Source: Amphirosellinia nigrospora | Lineage: Eukaryota > Ascomycota > Sordariomycetes > Xylariales > Xylariaceae | Direction: 5' to 3' | Assembly (NCBI GenBank): GCA_004123355.1 | Contig: SCHM01000004.1 | Location: 310,001-374,000, forward strand | Length of the DNA stretch: 64,000 nt | In this document: piece by piece, positions 36,411 through 50,945 of the stretch | How the letters are laid out: each line of letters starts with the position of its first letter | Numbering within the stretch: the first letter of the stretch is position 1 | The notes under the pieces: model-generated | The model's input: the letters and a program-made list of their open reading frames with translations, nothing else | Database searches by the model: none | What the model was told of the DNA's origin: nothing | Position numbers and translations under genes: made by a program

Positions 36411-36540
36411 TTAAATTAAAAAAAATTAAAAAAAATTAAAAAAAACTAAAAAAATTAAAAAAATTATATATATTTAATTAAAAAAATATATATAATATAT
36501 ATATATATAAATTAAAAAAAATTAAAAAAAATTAAAAAAA
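35395..36540 (+). repeat. A-run array with (AT)n blocks
   Basis: More than a hundred short units of the form (T/C)TAAAAAA(A), interrupted by TTTAATTAAA and dinucleotide AT tracts (for example 35670-35700 and 36000-36030). A smaller patch of the same kind follows at 36780-37050. Low-complexity sequence without coding potential. Confidence 0.85.
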
Positions 36541-38117
36541 TATAAAATAATATAAATAAAAAATTTAAATATTTAATTTATTTTATATTAAAAATTAATA
36601 TTTTATTTAAAAAAAAAAAAATATTATATATTATTTATAAATAATAATAATATTTATAAATATATATTTTATATTATTTAATATTATTATATATTATTTA
36701 ATTTAATATTATTATATATTTTTTATAAAATAATATAATATAATTATAATTATAAATAAATAAATTAAAAAAATAATATAATAAAACTAAAAAAAATAAA
36801 AAAATTAAAAAAACTAAAAAAAAACTAAAAAAAACTAAAAAAAAATTAAAAAAAATTATATATATTTAATTAAAAAAAATATATATATATATATTTAAAT
36901 TAAAAAAAAATTAAAAAAAATTAAAAAAATTAAAAAAAAATAAAAATATTAATATATTTAATTAAAAAAATTTAAAAAAAAATATATATATATATATTTA
37001 AATTAAAAAAATTAAAAAAATTAAAAAAAATAAATATATATATATATATTTTAAAAAAAAAATATTAAATTAATTATATATAATTAAATAAAATATTAAT
37101 ATTATTTTTAAAATATATTTAATTATAAATAAAAATATTAAAAATAATATATTTAAATTATTAATAATAATTAAATAATATATTAATTATTTTAAAAAAA
37201 TAAATAAATAAAAAAATATTATTTATATTTTTATTATTATATAATAAATTTAATTTATATATTATTAATATAAAAAACTTAAAATAAAAATATATATTTT
37301 ATAATATTTATAAATTTAATAATTTTATAAAATAATAATAATAATTTATAATTATTATTTTATTTATATAAATTTATAATTTAAAATTATATAGTTTATT
37401 TTATAAAATAAATATATTATATTTATTAATTATAATTATATATAATTATAAAATAATTTTAATATTTTAAAAAATATTAAGTTTTTTTATTTATATATAA
37501 TAATTTTTTAATTTTATTTTTTTTATATAATAAATATTTTTAATTTAAATTTATTTATTTTTTATATAATAATATTAATTTAATTTATAATTTATTTTTT
37601 AAAATTTAATTATTTAAATATTTATATAAAATAATTATATTTATAATTATAATAATAATTAATTAAATAATTAATATTATAATATTTATAATTTTTATAA
37701 TTATAAATTTTAAAAATTATATTATAATATTTAAGTTTTATAAAAAAAATAACTAAATAAAAAAAAGTTTTTTTATCGATAAAAATTTTTTTTATTTTTT
37801 ATATTTTAAATAAAAAATTTTTTTACCCGAATTAAAAACTTTTTATTTTTATTATTATTATATATATTTAATTTTAATATTTATTTTTATTATATAAATA
37901 ATTATAAATTTAATAAAATAATTTAAAATTAAATATTTATATTAAAAAAATAATATAATATAAATAAATTATAAAATTTTATTTTTAATTTTTTTTATTA
38001 TAATTATATTAAATTTAATTTTATATTAAATTTAATTATTTAATAATTATATATTTTATTAAATTTAATTATTTAATAATTATATTATTATTAATTATAA
38101 TTATTTATTATTTGTTT

Positions 38118-41100
38118 AGTTATAGATTTGCAAGCTCTAGTAGCTATGCCCCACTATTAGCCATAGCACCCGTAATTTCTACTTATAATAACTGCTACTC
38201 ATAGTAAATACGTGACTATTATTCGTAATAAATATAATACAATAAATAAAAACAAGCACTAGCAATAAATATATGCCCTACGCAAGTATTTAAGCAGCTA
38301 CTTATACTATAAATTTAAACTTTTTTTTTTTTATTTTATTTATAAATTTTATATATAATATACTATATATATTAAAGCTTTATTTTTTTAAATATATAAA
38401 GCATAATTATTTATAAATTATTTATAATACTACAAAATATTAAAACTACTTTTATAATATTTTTTAATTAAACTAAACGATTAATTTAACCTAAAAATAT
38501 TAAAATATTTTTTAAAAATAAACTAAAATAATAAGCGCGTATAGCTATACGTACTAAAGCTTTTATTAATATTTCGGATTTATTTATTTCGAATATTTAA
38601 AACAATAAGCTTTTTATAATAAAACTTTAGCAAATAATAAAAAAATATATTTATTTTAGCTTTTTAAACTATATAAAAACTATAATAGCAAGCTATAAAA
38701 CTAACTATTTTTAATTAATTTAGTATAGCAGTTCTAATACTATTAATAACTATATATTTAAAAAATAAAAATTCGATATAAATATTATTAGCTTTAACCG
38801 TATAGTTTAATATTTAGCTAGTAATTATATAAAATTATAAATAAAAAAAACCAAGCCTAGCTTTTATTTTAAACTAATAATATAATATAATAAAATAATC
38901 TAGCTTAATTTTAATAAAAATATAAACTAAACTAGTATAAATAATATATAAAAAATTTTATTATTATTTTTTAAAAAATAAAAATACGCGTTTTTTAATA
39001 ATAATTTATTATTATTAATTACTGATTTATATACGTTTGCTAAAAAATTAAATAAATAAAACAAGGTTTTATTCGACTAAACAAAAAAATAAAATAAAAT
39101 TACTATTTTTACGATAAAATATATATTATATTAATATATACTACTAATATTCTTTAATTATAACTAAAAATAACTCTAGCTAATAATAAACTAATTAATA
39201 AACTATTAATTAACTATTAAATAAACTATAAAAAATAATTAAACAATATAACCGCGCTTAAAATAACTTAAATATTTTAAACTAATAAATAATTAATTTA
39301 TTAAGTTATTATAAAACAACTTTTATTTTATTAAATAATAAAAAAAATAGCTAATATATAGCTAAAATATTAATATTTATTTTTATAATAATATAATTAA
39401 AAATAAACTTAAATTTAAAATATAAATTCAAGCTATATAAAATTATTTTAAATTTAACGCTAATTAGTTTTTAATAACATAGCTAAAATAGCTAATATTA
39501 AAACTTACGTTAAAAGTTATATAGCTAATAATTTTTTTTTTTATTTTTTATTTAATTATTTTAATATATTAGTTAATTCGGAAACTATTTTAAAACATTT
39601 TAAAAAAATCTATATTAACGTTAACTATAAAAAAAAGCTAAAGCTAATTTTTAATTATTTAGTTTTAATTAATATATATTAGCTAAATTTTTAAGTTTTA
39701 AAAATTTTTATCCGTTTAGCTAATAAAACTTAATTTAATAAAGCTAAATAAAAAAAAAAATTTAAAAATAAACTATTTTTTCGATTAATAACTAAAGCTA
39801 TATTAAAATATTTAAAAAAAAATATTAATTTTAATGCTTACGTAAAATATTATTTTTAAATAGCTTATTATTTAATAATAACTAATTATAAATAAAATAA
39901 AATTCGTAAAAAAAAAATAAAAGTTTGCTACTATAATTTCTATTTTTTTTTTTTATTTTTATTCGAATAATTTTTCGTTTTATTTTAAAACTAAATAATA
40001 ATAATAATTTTACTTAATTATTTAAGCTTAACGCTAATAAAATATAATAATTAATTTTTAATAATAAATATTTTAACTATTATTAATAAAAATATATTTT
40101 AAAAAAATACTTTTTAAAAAATTAAACTTTAATAAATAAAAAAGCTTGGATTACTGCTATTTTAGCTATATATAATATATCGGATATTAAGCTAACTAAT
40201 ATATAAAAAATAAACTTATAATAAGCATAGAAAAAAAAAAATAACTTTAAAAAAAATAGCTTTTTTTTTAAAAAAAATATTTTTAAAAAACATTACTAAT
40301 TATAAAATAAATCTAATAAAAAATATTTAAATAAAAAACTTTTATTATATTTATATTTTATATAATAATAAACTTTTTTTAATTATAAATAATTTTTTTA
40401 AAAATATAAAAATAAATATATATATAAATATAAACTAATAATTCGCAAAAAAAATTATTAAACTATTTAACCTTATTATTATTATAAACTTTTTTGCTAA
40501 AAAATTATAAAATATAATAATAAAAGCAAAAAAAACATTAATTAAACTTTCTTATTATTATTAAAAATATATAAAAAAACTTTTAAAAACAAACTTATAA
40601 CTATTATTAACTTAATTTATAATATTATTTTAAACAAACTATAGTTTAAATATTATAATATTTTACTAAATTATTAGCAAAACCGCTTAATATTTCTATT
40701 TTAATTATTTTTAATTATAATATAAATACTATTTAATAATAAATAAAATAAATATATAACTATAATATTTAGTTTATTAATTTAACGCTAATTAATAAAA
40801 CTATAACTTTAAAATTAAAAAAACATAACGTTAATAATAATAAAAAAAATAAAATAATGTTTAAAAAACATAAAATTAAAAATATTTATTTTAAAACATA
40901 ATAATTTTATAAAAAAAAACCTTAATAAAATAAAATAAATAATATTTAATTAGCTTTTACTAAAACTTATTCTTAAAAAATATAAAACTTATTTAAAAAA
41001 TATAGCTTTAATTTTTATTTAAAAGTTTAATAAAAAAACTTATACTATATAAAACAAAATAATATTAATTAATATAAAAAAAAACTAATAACTAAAATAT

Positions 41101-44100
41101 TTAATTTAAATATTATTATTTTTAATATAATAATAAAAAAAAACTAAATAAAAACGTTTATATTATTAATATTAATAAAATCGATAAAATAATTAAAAAA
41201 TTAAAAAAAAATAAAAATAACTTTTTAAAAAAAAAAAATAAAAATTAAAACAAAAAGCGCAAAAAAAAATACTTAAAAAATACTAAAATTTAATACGTAT
41301 TTTTAGCCGAATAAACTTTAATATACTACCGCTATACCGCCTATAAAAAACTATAAAATAAAGTTTTTTAAAAATAAATTTAAAACCGATCTAAAATATA
41401 GTTTTTTATAAAATATTATTAAACGAATTAAAAGCTATATAAAAATTCTTAGTCGAAAACTTATATAAAAGTTTTATTAAGCTTAATAATACTTTATACA
41501 ATATATTTATTTTATTTATAAAAAAATAAATAATAAGTTTTATTTTTATATAAATTATTATAAACTAAATAAAATTATAAAAAAAACTAATATTTATTTT
41601 TTTTATTAAAAAAACCTTAGCCTATATTATTAAAGCAAAAATTTTTACTTAATTTAATATATAATAAATATTTAACTATATTTATATACTATTTAAAAAT
41701 AAAATTATATAACGTTTTATATAAAATATAATATATATTAATTATTAATACTATTATTTAGCTTTATTAATAGATTTTTAATATTTTAATATATAATAAT
41801 ATACTATTTAATTTTTTAAATAACTTTATAGTATTTACGCTAATAATATTATTATTTATTTAAAATAATAAAAAAATATATTATTTATATATATTATATA
41901 TTAAAATAACTAATTTAAGCAAAATTATAAATTAACTTAAAAAAGTCCAAATTTATATTATTAAAACTAAATTTTTAAACTATATTATTAGTATTAAAAA
42001 AATTCGAATAAACTTTGCTAAAATTAACGCTATATTAAAATAAAAAATTTTTATATTAGTTAAAAACATATAATTTTTTTTAAGATTTTATAACTTTTAC
42101 CGAAATTTTATTAATGCTTAAAGTTACGTTATAACGCTTTTAAACCAATTAATATAAAAAACATACTTTTCGAATAAACTAAAAAATATAAAAAATTATT
42201 CTATTAGTTTAAAAAAGCTTTAATAAAATCTTTTTTATTAAAATATTTTAACTATAACTTATTAACAAAAATTAAAACCGATATATCTAATAGTATAAGT
42301 TCTAACGTACTATTATAACTATATAATAAAACTTAATATCTTATAGCGTATTTTTAAAAATATTTTATAATATTAAATTAAATTATAATATTTATAATAA
42401 AAAATTATTAATAATTATATTATACTTTAAAAATAAAAACTTAAATTAATTAGTAGCTATAATAAACTTTTTTTAATATTTACTAATAATTAAATATTAA
42501 AATTTTTAGCAAAAAATAATATTTTAACCTAAAATAAACCAAATAAATTAACTTTTTTTCAAAATATAACTTTTTAATATTTTATTACTCTAATAAAAAT
42601 AATATATTAATTAACGCTTTATTATAAAAATAAAAAACCTAACAATATAAAAAGCTAAAAAAAAAACATAACGTTACTTTATAATATTTTAACTAGTAAA
42701 TAATATAATATAATTAATTTTTATATAAATAAAGTTATACTAAATAAACTTTATTAAAATATATAATAAACTAAATATTTTTAAAAACTATAATTAATTA
42801 AACAAATTTTTAAAAAAAACTATAAAAACATAAACATAAAAATTTATTATTAACAAACTAAAAACAATAAGCTAAAAAATTTATAAAAATTAAAAAACAA
42901 ATTAATTATGTTTTATAAACGTTTAATTATTTTTAACTTTTTATATTTAAAAATACGCTTTATTAAAAAATATATTAAAATATTTATATATATACTTTAG
43001 CAAAATAAAACGTATAAATTTATTATTAAACGTTATTAATAACCTAAATTAAATAAAAATTATAATTATTTATAATAAACTATATAAATATAAACTTATT
43101 AAAGTATTTAAAAATAAAACTTTTAAAAATTTATATTTTTCTTAATATTTAAATATATATAACGCTATTTTATTATTAATTTTAAGCAAATATTAAAAAT
43201 TAAATATAATATATAACGCGCTAATTTATAAATTAACTAAATAACAAATAAATTATATTTATATTATAAAAATAACCGCGGAAAATATTACTAAAATATA
43301 TTAAAAGATTTTTTAAGTTTTCGGAGTATTTATAACTATAATTTTAAACCGTAAATTTTAATTTATTTCCGCTTTTATAAATAAACTATATAAACTAATA
43401 AAATAAAATATATATTAGCTATTATAAAATATTATAAAACTATAAAACAAATAAAAATTATAAATAAATATATTAATTAAAAATTATAATATAATAAATT
43501 ATTATTAAAATAACTAGTTTAAACATATTTACTATAAATTACGCTTAAGCGTTAATCTTTTACGTTTTAATAAAGTTATTATTTTATAAAATTAAAATAA
43601 GTTTTTAATACTATTTAATTTTAATTAAAAAAATCGGACCGTAAATAAAAAGCTATAAAAGCTTTTTAAAAAAAAAAAATAATTCGAATAAATATATAAA
43701 AAAAATAAAAAAAATAGCATAGTTCGTTAAATTAACTAAAAAAACTTATAGTATTTAAAAACGTATAACTAACTAAGCTAATAAAAATCGATAAAAACCT
43801 AATTTTAACGTAAAAATTATATATTAATTTTAAAAAAAAAATAGTTCTAAAAAATAAACTATTTATTAAATAAACTAGATTTTTTATAATATAATAAAAG
43901 TTTAAAATATATAAAAAAACAAAAATATTTTTATATTAAATTTTTTTTAATTTAAAAACATTAAATCGTTTACGTAAATTAACTATAAAATATTTTAATA
44001 ATTTATTATTAAGCTAAAAGCAAAAACTTAAAAAAAATAATAAAACTTAAAAATAAAAAAAATTTATTATCAAAAAAATATAAATATTTCGACTTTATTA

Positions 44101-44820
44101 TTAAAAATTATATATAAATAAATTAAAAAATTAAACTTTAATAATACATAATATTTAGCAAAAAACTTTAAAAATAATATAAAAATATTAAAAACTTTTA
44201 CAATATAAACCTTAATTTAGCTAAACTTTTAATAAAATTATAAATATAGCTAAAAACAATATAAAAAACAAATTTAATAAGCTATATTTAAAAACAATAA
44301 AGCTATAAAAAAAAAAAAGTAACAAAAAAGAACATATAAATATTATATATACTTAAATATTATATTAAGCAAAAAAACTTTAAATAACGTATAAAAAAAC
44401 TAATATAATATTTAATAATATAAAACCTTATAAAAATTATATTAATAAAAACCCGAAACGATCTTTTTTTCGCTAAAAAACAGTTATAATTTTAACCTTA
44501 ATTAAATTATTTTTTTTTAAAAAAAATAATTATAAATCTATAAGCTTTAGTAACTATGCCCTACTACTAGCTATAACACCTATATAATTTTTACTTATAA
44601 TCTACTATTTACAATAAATATATAACTATTATTTATAGTAAATTAATATAATAAATAAAAATAAGCACTAGTAATAAATATAGCTACCTTACGTAAATAT
44701 TTAAATAGCTACTTATATTATAAATTTAAACCTTTTTTTCTTATTTTATTTATAAATTTATATATAAATACTATATATACTTTATTTTTTTAAATATATA
44801 AATATAACTATTTAATTATA
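38118..44820 (+). mobile_element. Nested Ty3/gypsy LTR retrotransposon, RIP-mutated fossil
   Basis: Two direct repeats of about 290 bp form the LTRs: roughly 38118-38415 and 44531-44820, sharing CTATGCCC, the AAGCACTAG block and GCTACTTATA. Between them the plus strand keeps the order of a gypsy element, with reverse-transcriptase-like sequence recognisable at about 41400-41900. The element is broken by very many changes, nearly all of the C-to-T/G-to-A kind made by RIP, so LTR divergence does not give an age. It was inserted into the larger TIR element. Full length was about 6.7 kb. Confidence 0.75.
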
Positions 44821-47800
44821 TTTATATTATTTATTTTTTATTTTTTTAATTTAATATTAATTTAAATATTATTATTTTTAAATTATAAACTAATATTATT
44901 ATTATAATTTTATTTAAATATAATTTTTATTAAACTATTTTTTAAAAAACTATAATTATTATAAAATTAATTATTATATTAATATAATAAATATAATAAT
45001 ATTTTTTATAAAATATTTGTTTATAATTTTTTTATTTATTTTTTTATTTTTTATTATAATATTTTAAATATAATTTTAAATTTTTAAAAATTTAAAACTT
45101 TAAATTATTATAATAAATATATTTTTTAAGTTTTTAATTTTTTTTTTTTAAACGTTTAATTAATTTATAAAGTTTTTTTAAATTTATTAATAAATTTAAG
45201 TTTTTTTTAAAAAGTTTTTTTTTTTAAACGTTTTAATTAATTTATAAAGTTTTTTTTAAATTTATTAATAAGTTTAAACTTTTTTTAAAAAAAATAAAAT
45301 TTAATATATTATAAAAATTAATATATTTTATAATAGCGTTATTATTTAAAATATAAAATTTATAATTATATTTAAAATTAAAAATAATTTATAATTATAT
45401 TTAAAATTAAAATAATAATTTATATTTATTAAAAAACTTTTTTAATTTATTTAAATTAAAAATTGTTTTAAAAATTTTAATATTAATAAATTTTTTTTAT
45501 TTAAAATAAAATTAATTATTTATTATAATATTTAATTTTTTAATTTTATTTTAGTTTAAAATTATAGTTTAATTATAAAATAATAATATAACTTTAATAT
45601 TATATTATTATTAATAAAATAAATTATAAAAATATTATATATTAACGTTTATATTTATAAATAAATTTTATTATTATTAATTAAATAGCTAAATATTTTT
45701 ATAATTAATTATATAATTATATAAAAAAATAAAATATTATAATTAATAAATTAAAAAAAATAATAAGTTTTATTATATATAATTTATTAAAAAAAACAAA
45801 CTAATATAATTAATAATTATAATTTATTTATTAATTTAAATATATAATTTTAAAAACTTAAATATTTTTACTTTTAAATTAAAAAGCTTTTAATATTTAA
45901 TTTAAAATTATTATATAAATTTTATATATATATATATATTTTTTTATTTTTAAATTTAATATAAATAAATATATATATTTATTTAATTATTTTATTAATT
46001 TAAATATTAATTTTATATTAATATTATATATAATAAATAATATATAAAATTAAAAATTAAATAAATTTTATTTAAAATTAAAAAGATTTTTAATTATTAT
46101 ATTGTTTATATAATAATATAATAATATTTAAAAATATTTTAAAATATTCTAAAAATATTTTAAAAATATTTTAGAAATATTTTAGAAATATTCTAAAAAG
46201 AGTTAAAAAATAATTTAACTATATTTGAAATTAATTTATAGTATTTATTTATAATAATTAAAATATTATAATAATTAAAATTTTTTATTTTAGCTAATAT
46301 TGTAATTTTAGTTGTATTTTTTGCGTTTTATTTGTATTTTTTTTATTTTAAATGTTTTTTTTGTTTTTTGTTATAGCTGTTTACTTTTTAAGTTTTAATT
46401 AAACTACTGTTTTTTATTTTATTTTTATTTGTTTTTGTTGCTTTTTAAGCTATAATTGTTGTTTTTAAAAGTTAATTAGTTTTACTATATATTGGTTTAA
46501 TTTTATATTATTTGTTGATATAAGGTTTGTGACGTTAGATAAGGGTTCGGATCCGTAGGCTTTATAAACGTAACAGTTTTAGTATACTAAATAATAAAAA
46601 ATTATTAGTATAACAAACGTAGGGTTATCGCTATAGTTTTATAGTAATAAATATATTAGTACCGATCGGCTGTTATTTAAGCTATTAATTAAAAGCGCGG
46701 TTTTTTGATTATTTTCGATAAATTGTTGGAAAATATGGCGGTAGTTTTATAATTATTTTATTTTTCGTTAAATAAATGGTTTTTTTAGTTTATTCAGCCT
46801 TACTTTTAAAAAAATTAATATTATTTTTATTTTTTATAAATATTAAAACTTACTAGTTTTGCTATAAAATAATTAAACTATTTTTTTAATTTTAATATTT
46901 TAATATAAAGTTAAAAGCTATAATATACGGAGTATAATTTTTAAAATAAGATTTTAATTTTATTTTTTTATTTATATATTATTTAAAATAATAAAAATAT
47001 TTCTTTCCTTAACGATAAGATGCTATATATATAATTTTAATTATATTTATATTTTTTAGGATAAGGTTTTAGTTGTTTAAAGAAATATTTAATTTTTTTA
47101 GTAATATTCCGCCGCAATTAAAGGGTTTTTTATTTATTGCTTATTTTTAATAAACAGAAAACCGATCTATTAAACTAATTAATATTTTAAAACGTTTTTA
47201 AATTAATCCGAAAAATATATAGCTAATTTTATTATAAATTTATTATATTTTTATAAATTCGTACAACATAATAAAAATATTAACGTATTATATATTAAAT
47301 TAGTTTTTTTTTATAATGTTCGCTTAGTAGTTTTTTAATACTTTATTTAAAATAAATATAGTAAAGCTTTATTATTAATATAATATAAAATATAATTTTT
47401 TATACTAGAACTTTGTTTATAAGTATAACTTAAACTTTAAATATTTTTAACTTAGTTAAAAATAACTTTAAAAAGTCCGTTACTATAAATATTATTTCTA
47501 TTTATTATTTAAAAACTTAGTTTTTAAAATTAAAAAAGATTTATTTAAACATATAATAATATATTTCGGAGTTTTTAAAATTTATAAAATAATATAATAG
47601 CAGGAATACTAAATTTATTAAAAAATAATTGTAGAATAATTCGGATTATAATATGTATTTTATTACGAATTATAAGAGTATTAAACTTAAATAATTTCGC
47701 GATTAAAGGGCTTTTTTATATGTTTATAATTAGTATTAACTTAAAAGTTTTTATATTATAGTAAAGCTAAATTTCGCTTGTTTAAGATAGAAATAAATAA

Positions 47801-49910
47801 TTAAATATTTAGACTAAAATTATATAGTATGCTAATATACTATAATTTTGAAATAATATTTAATTAAACTAAATTAATTATTTTTTTAATATATTATTTA
47901 CTAATTTATTAATTATTTTTTATTAGCTTGTTTTAATACTAAAGCAATATTTTAAACTCTTCTTAAAAAAAACAAAATTTATTGCTTTTGGATAATATAC
48001 CGAAGATAATCTATATTAGCTAAGCTTTTATAAATATCTATAATCGATCAGCTTTAATTTTTATCTAAAAAAGCTTTTAGCTTTTTAAATATTAAAAAAG
48101 TATTTATTATTAATTAATAAATAAATAAAATATTAAAATAATAAAAATATATACTTAAGCTAATAAATAAGTTGTTAATTTTTTTATAATTTAGAAAATT
48201 AATTTAATAATAAAACGAAGGGTTTTTAAAAGTGGTAGTAAAGGATGGTAATATTTACTATATAATATTATTAAAATATAGTATATATTTAAATTATATT
48301 AGTATTATAAATCGATATTTAACTAGATATCAAACTTAAATAAGCTTAAAAAATATCCTAAAGTAGACTTTATTTGTTATTTTAATATTAGTATATATAA
48401 TAATAAATAATATATTAAGTTTTTATTATAATATAGCTGCTTTTTTTAAATTTATAAAAAAATAATATATATTTTCTGTTTATATATCCAGGTAATAATT
48501 TTTATTTTATACTAGGTTTAAAATTAATAATATAATATCTTAGTATTTCGTTAATATTAAAAAGAAAAAATATTTAAATATAAATATAATAATAAACCTA
48601 TTGAATAATATAAGATATATTGCTATATTCTATTAAATTTTTAATATATTGTTAATATAAATAAATATTTTTTTTTATATATAATATAATTTATGCTATA
48701 TTTAATAATTAATAAACAAAGTTAATAAATATCCTATTAATTTTATATATAAGGTATTTTTTAAATTGCTAATATATATTTTAAATATGTTTAAATAAAG
48801 TAAAATATAAGTTGGGATTAATTTAGAAATATTTTATAATAATATTACGTATTTAATAGTTTTTATCCGAATATTAATAGAATTTGCTTTTATATAAGTT
48901 TATAGCTCGATAATATAAATTTTAAGATTAAACGTAATTTCTATATACTTAAATAACTTAATCAGTATATAAAACAAGCTTTTTTTTTATATATTTATAT
49001 ATATAACAATTTATATATATATAGCTTAATATTTTAGTTATTATTCGGAATAGTATAAAATAACGTTTAATATTATATTAAATTTTTTTTTATAAATATT
49101 TAATTAATATATTAATAAAAAAAATTAATATACGTTTTCTTATAGTTTATTAATTTTGGATTTTTATAATATTTTAATAAGAATAACAAATATAATTCTA
49201 TTAATTAATATGTTTAATATTTTAAGAATATTAGGAGTATAACAAATTTATTCGACCTTAAATATTTAATTTTTAAGAATATTTTACTAATTAAATCGCA
49301 ATATATTGGAAATAAAAATATATTATAGCGGGGTATCCTATTATATTTATATATTAAAGTTATTATTAATATTATAATAAAATTTAAAGCTTATTTATTT
49401 AATTAATTAATATATATTAAATAGGATTTTTTTAATATTTAAATATATATACTTTTTTAGTATAATATTATTTTAAAAATATTTTAATGTATTATTAGTA
49501 TAATAAAATAAGTTTTTACCTTTTTTTAAAAAAAGAAGAAATTTTAATTTTAAATATTATAAGCGTAAATATTAGCTATTGTTGCTATAATAGTAAAATA
49601 ATTAAGAAATAATTACGAAATAATTGCGAAATAATTACAAAATAATTACGAAATAATTAAAAAACGATCCAAAAACAATCCTTATTTAACTTTGTTTTTT
49701 ATTTATTTATTTATTAATTTTATATTATTAATATTTATTTCGCCAGCAGTTAATATTTATTTTATCGGTATAAAATATTGCTATACTACTTTATTATTAT
49801 ATTTAAATATATAAGTTATACGTTTTATATAATTTATTAATTTTTAATTGTTACGCAACTATTTTTTATCCGTTAGGTAATTATATATATAACTATTTTT
49901 TGTCCGTTAG
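44821..49910. other. AT-rich interior of the large element, right part
   Basis: Starts with pure A/T sequence (44821-46240), including a small tandem patch of ATATTTTAGAA-like units near 46130-46200. From about 46500 to 49500 the sequence has scattered C and G, suggesting decayed coding sequence, but no product is recognisable on either strand. Short repeats (GAAATAATTAC, 11 bp) occur at 49590-49670. Confidence 0.5.
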
Positions 49911-50087
49911 GTAATTATTGCCCGTATTTTATATAAATATTTCCGAAACATTGCGAAAGATTATGCCCATACTATAAATTCTGCATAAAATTTTTATTAA
50001 GTACTCTGTAGGTCATACTTATTTACCTTACGCACGGATACCCTCGGGTGGACAGGGGTGGGCTAACCTCAGCTTGTCTGATTTCTC
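49911..50087 (-). repeat. Right terminal inverted repeat of the large element
   Basis: Reverse complement partner of 31614-31797. It ends in CCTCAGCTTGTCTGATTTCTC immediately before the second copy of the 9-bp duplication. Confidence 0.88.
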
Positions 50088-50096
50088 ATGGCCAAG
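50088..50096 (+). repeat. Right 9-bp target-site duplication of the large element
   Basis: ATGGCCAAG, identical to 31605-31613 and in direct orientation. Normal-GC host sequence follows. Confidence 0.85.
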
Positions 50097-50945
50097 TTAG
50101 GATAACCGGCGCCAGTCTATTAGAATATGCCAAGACATGTTCTCTTTTACAGATCTTGTCATGGACTGTGTTAGACAGCTTTCCAGCAAAATTAGTCAGC
50201 CTGTCGCAAGAGTGACTAGGTTAGGTATAGCGCGAACAAGCATTGGGATGACGATTGATGTTGCGTAATCGCTTGGTAGACGCCTCTCGAGCCGCCACAC
50301 GGCGCGTCTCGTAACTAATTCTAGACCTTGAGGCCTTTAGCCTTGCGACCTAGTCCTGATGCTTTAAAAGTAATAAAAGGAGAGCGCTTATGTTCCCCAG
50401 ATGAAAAATACTGTCGTTGATACTACAATTCCACCTCAATTCTTTCAGGGTTAAAGCTAACAATTTTAAGGTAGTCAGTCCCGCCACTCCTGGTGCTGCC
50501 GGTTTAATATTTATAGAAGCGTAATGGTAAAACATGTACACATTAAGTCATATCCTAAATTGCATGAGTGTAAAGTTCAATGTAAGAGTAAACGTGTAGC
50601 GTCGTCGTTTTTTACACGTTTTTTATCGACGGGTTCCTCTTTTTCGATACGTGTAGTCTACAGTTTAAGAAAATCTTTTCTCATCAAGTAGGCCTATAAA
50701 GTTAATAATTATAAGTGTTAGGCTCTAAACAACATTTTAGTCGCTGCTAAACTTCCAGAGGCTACTACTATCTAACCTCGCCAATTCCATAAGACTAGAG
50801 ATATCGATCGATCACCACGACGATCACCTCAGTAATGCTCTGTCAGGCCGCATTTCATGATTACCTTCTCAGCATGGTAGTCTTATTTCTTCCGGTGAAC
50901 ACCCTCCAAAGCCCTACGATAGTTATGATGAGTTCCCAACGTACT
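50097..50945. other. Intergenic region right of the island
   Basis: Normal base composition resumes at once. No supported gene; one short minus-strand open frame (50350-50541) has no family resemblance. Confidence 0.4.

Larger units (their letters stand above)
31614..50087. mobile_element. 18.5-kb AT-rich element with long terminal inverted repeats, RIP-mutated
   Basis: An island of 18,474 bp with extremely high A+T bounded by two inverted repeats of about 180 bp and a perfect 9-bp direct repeat. Both ends start GAG, differ for seven bases, then share ACAAGCTGAGGTTAGCCC and much of the next 160 bp. Inside are subterminal and internal tandem arrays and a nested Ty3/gypsy element. No open frame of useful length survives, as expected after heavy RIP, so no transposase or cargo gene can be named. 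A 9-bp duplication and long inverted ends suggest the Mutator-like superfamily; other TIR superfamilies with 8-9-bp sites remain possible. The element is broken and old enough to have passed through RIP. It probably grew by internal insertions, since about 6.7 kb is the gypsy copy. Confidence 0.85.

Noticed and set aside
31614-50087. Centromere or mitochondrial DNA insertion as the explanation of the AT-rich block
   Set aside because: The paired inverted ends and the exact 9-bp duplication are explained by a mobile element; no mitochondrial genes are visible.
31614-50087. Polinton or Starship element
   Set aside because: The 9-bp duplication differs from the 6 bp of Polintons, and no polymerase, capsid or tyrosine-recombinase gene can be read. 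Starships lack long terminal inverted repeats of this kind.
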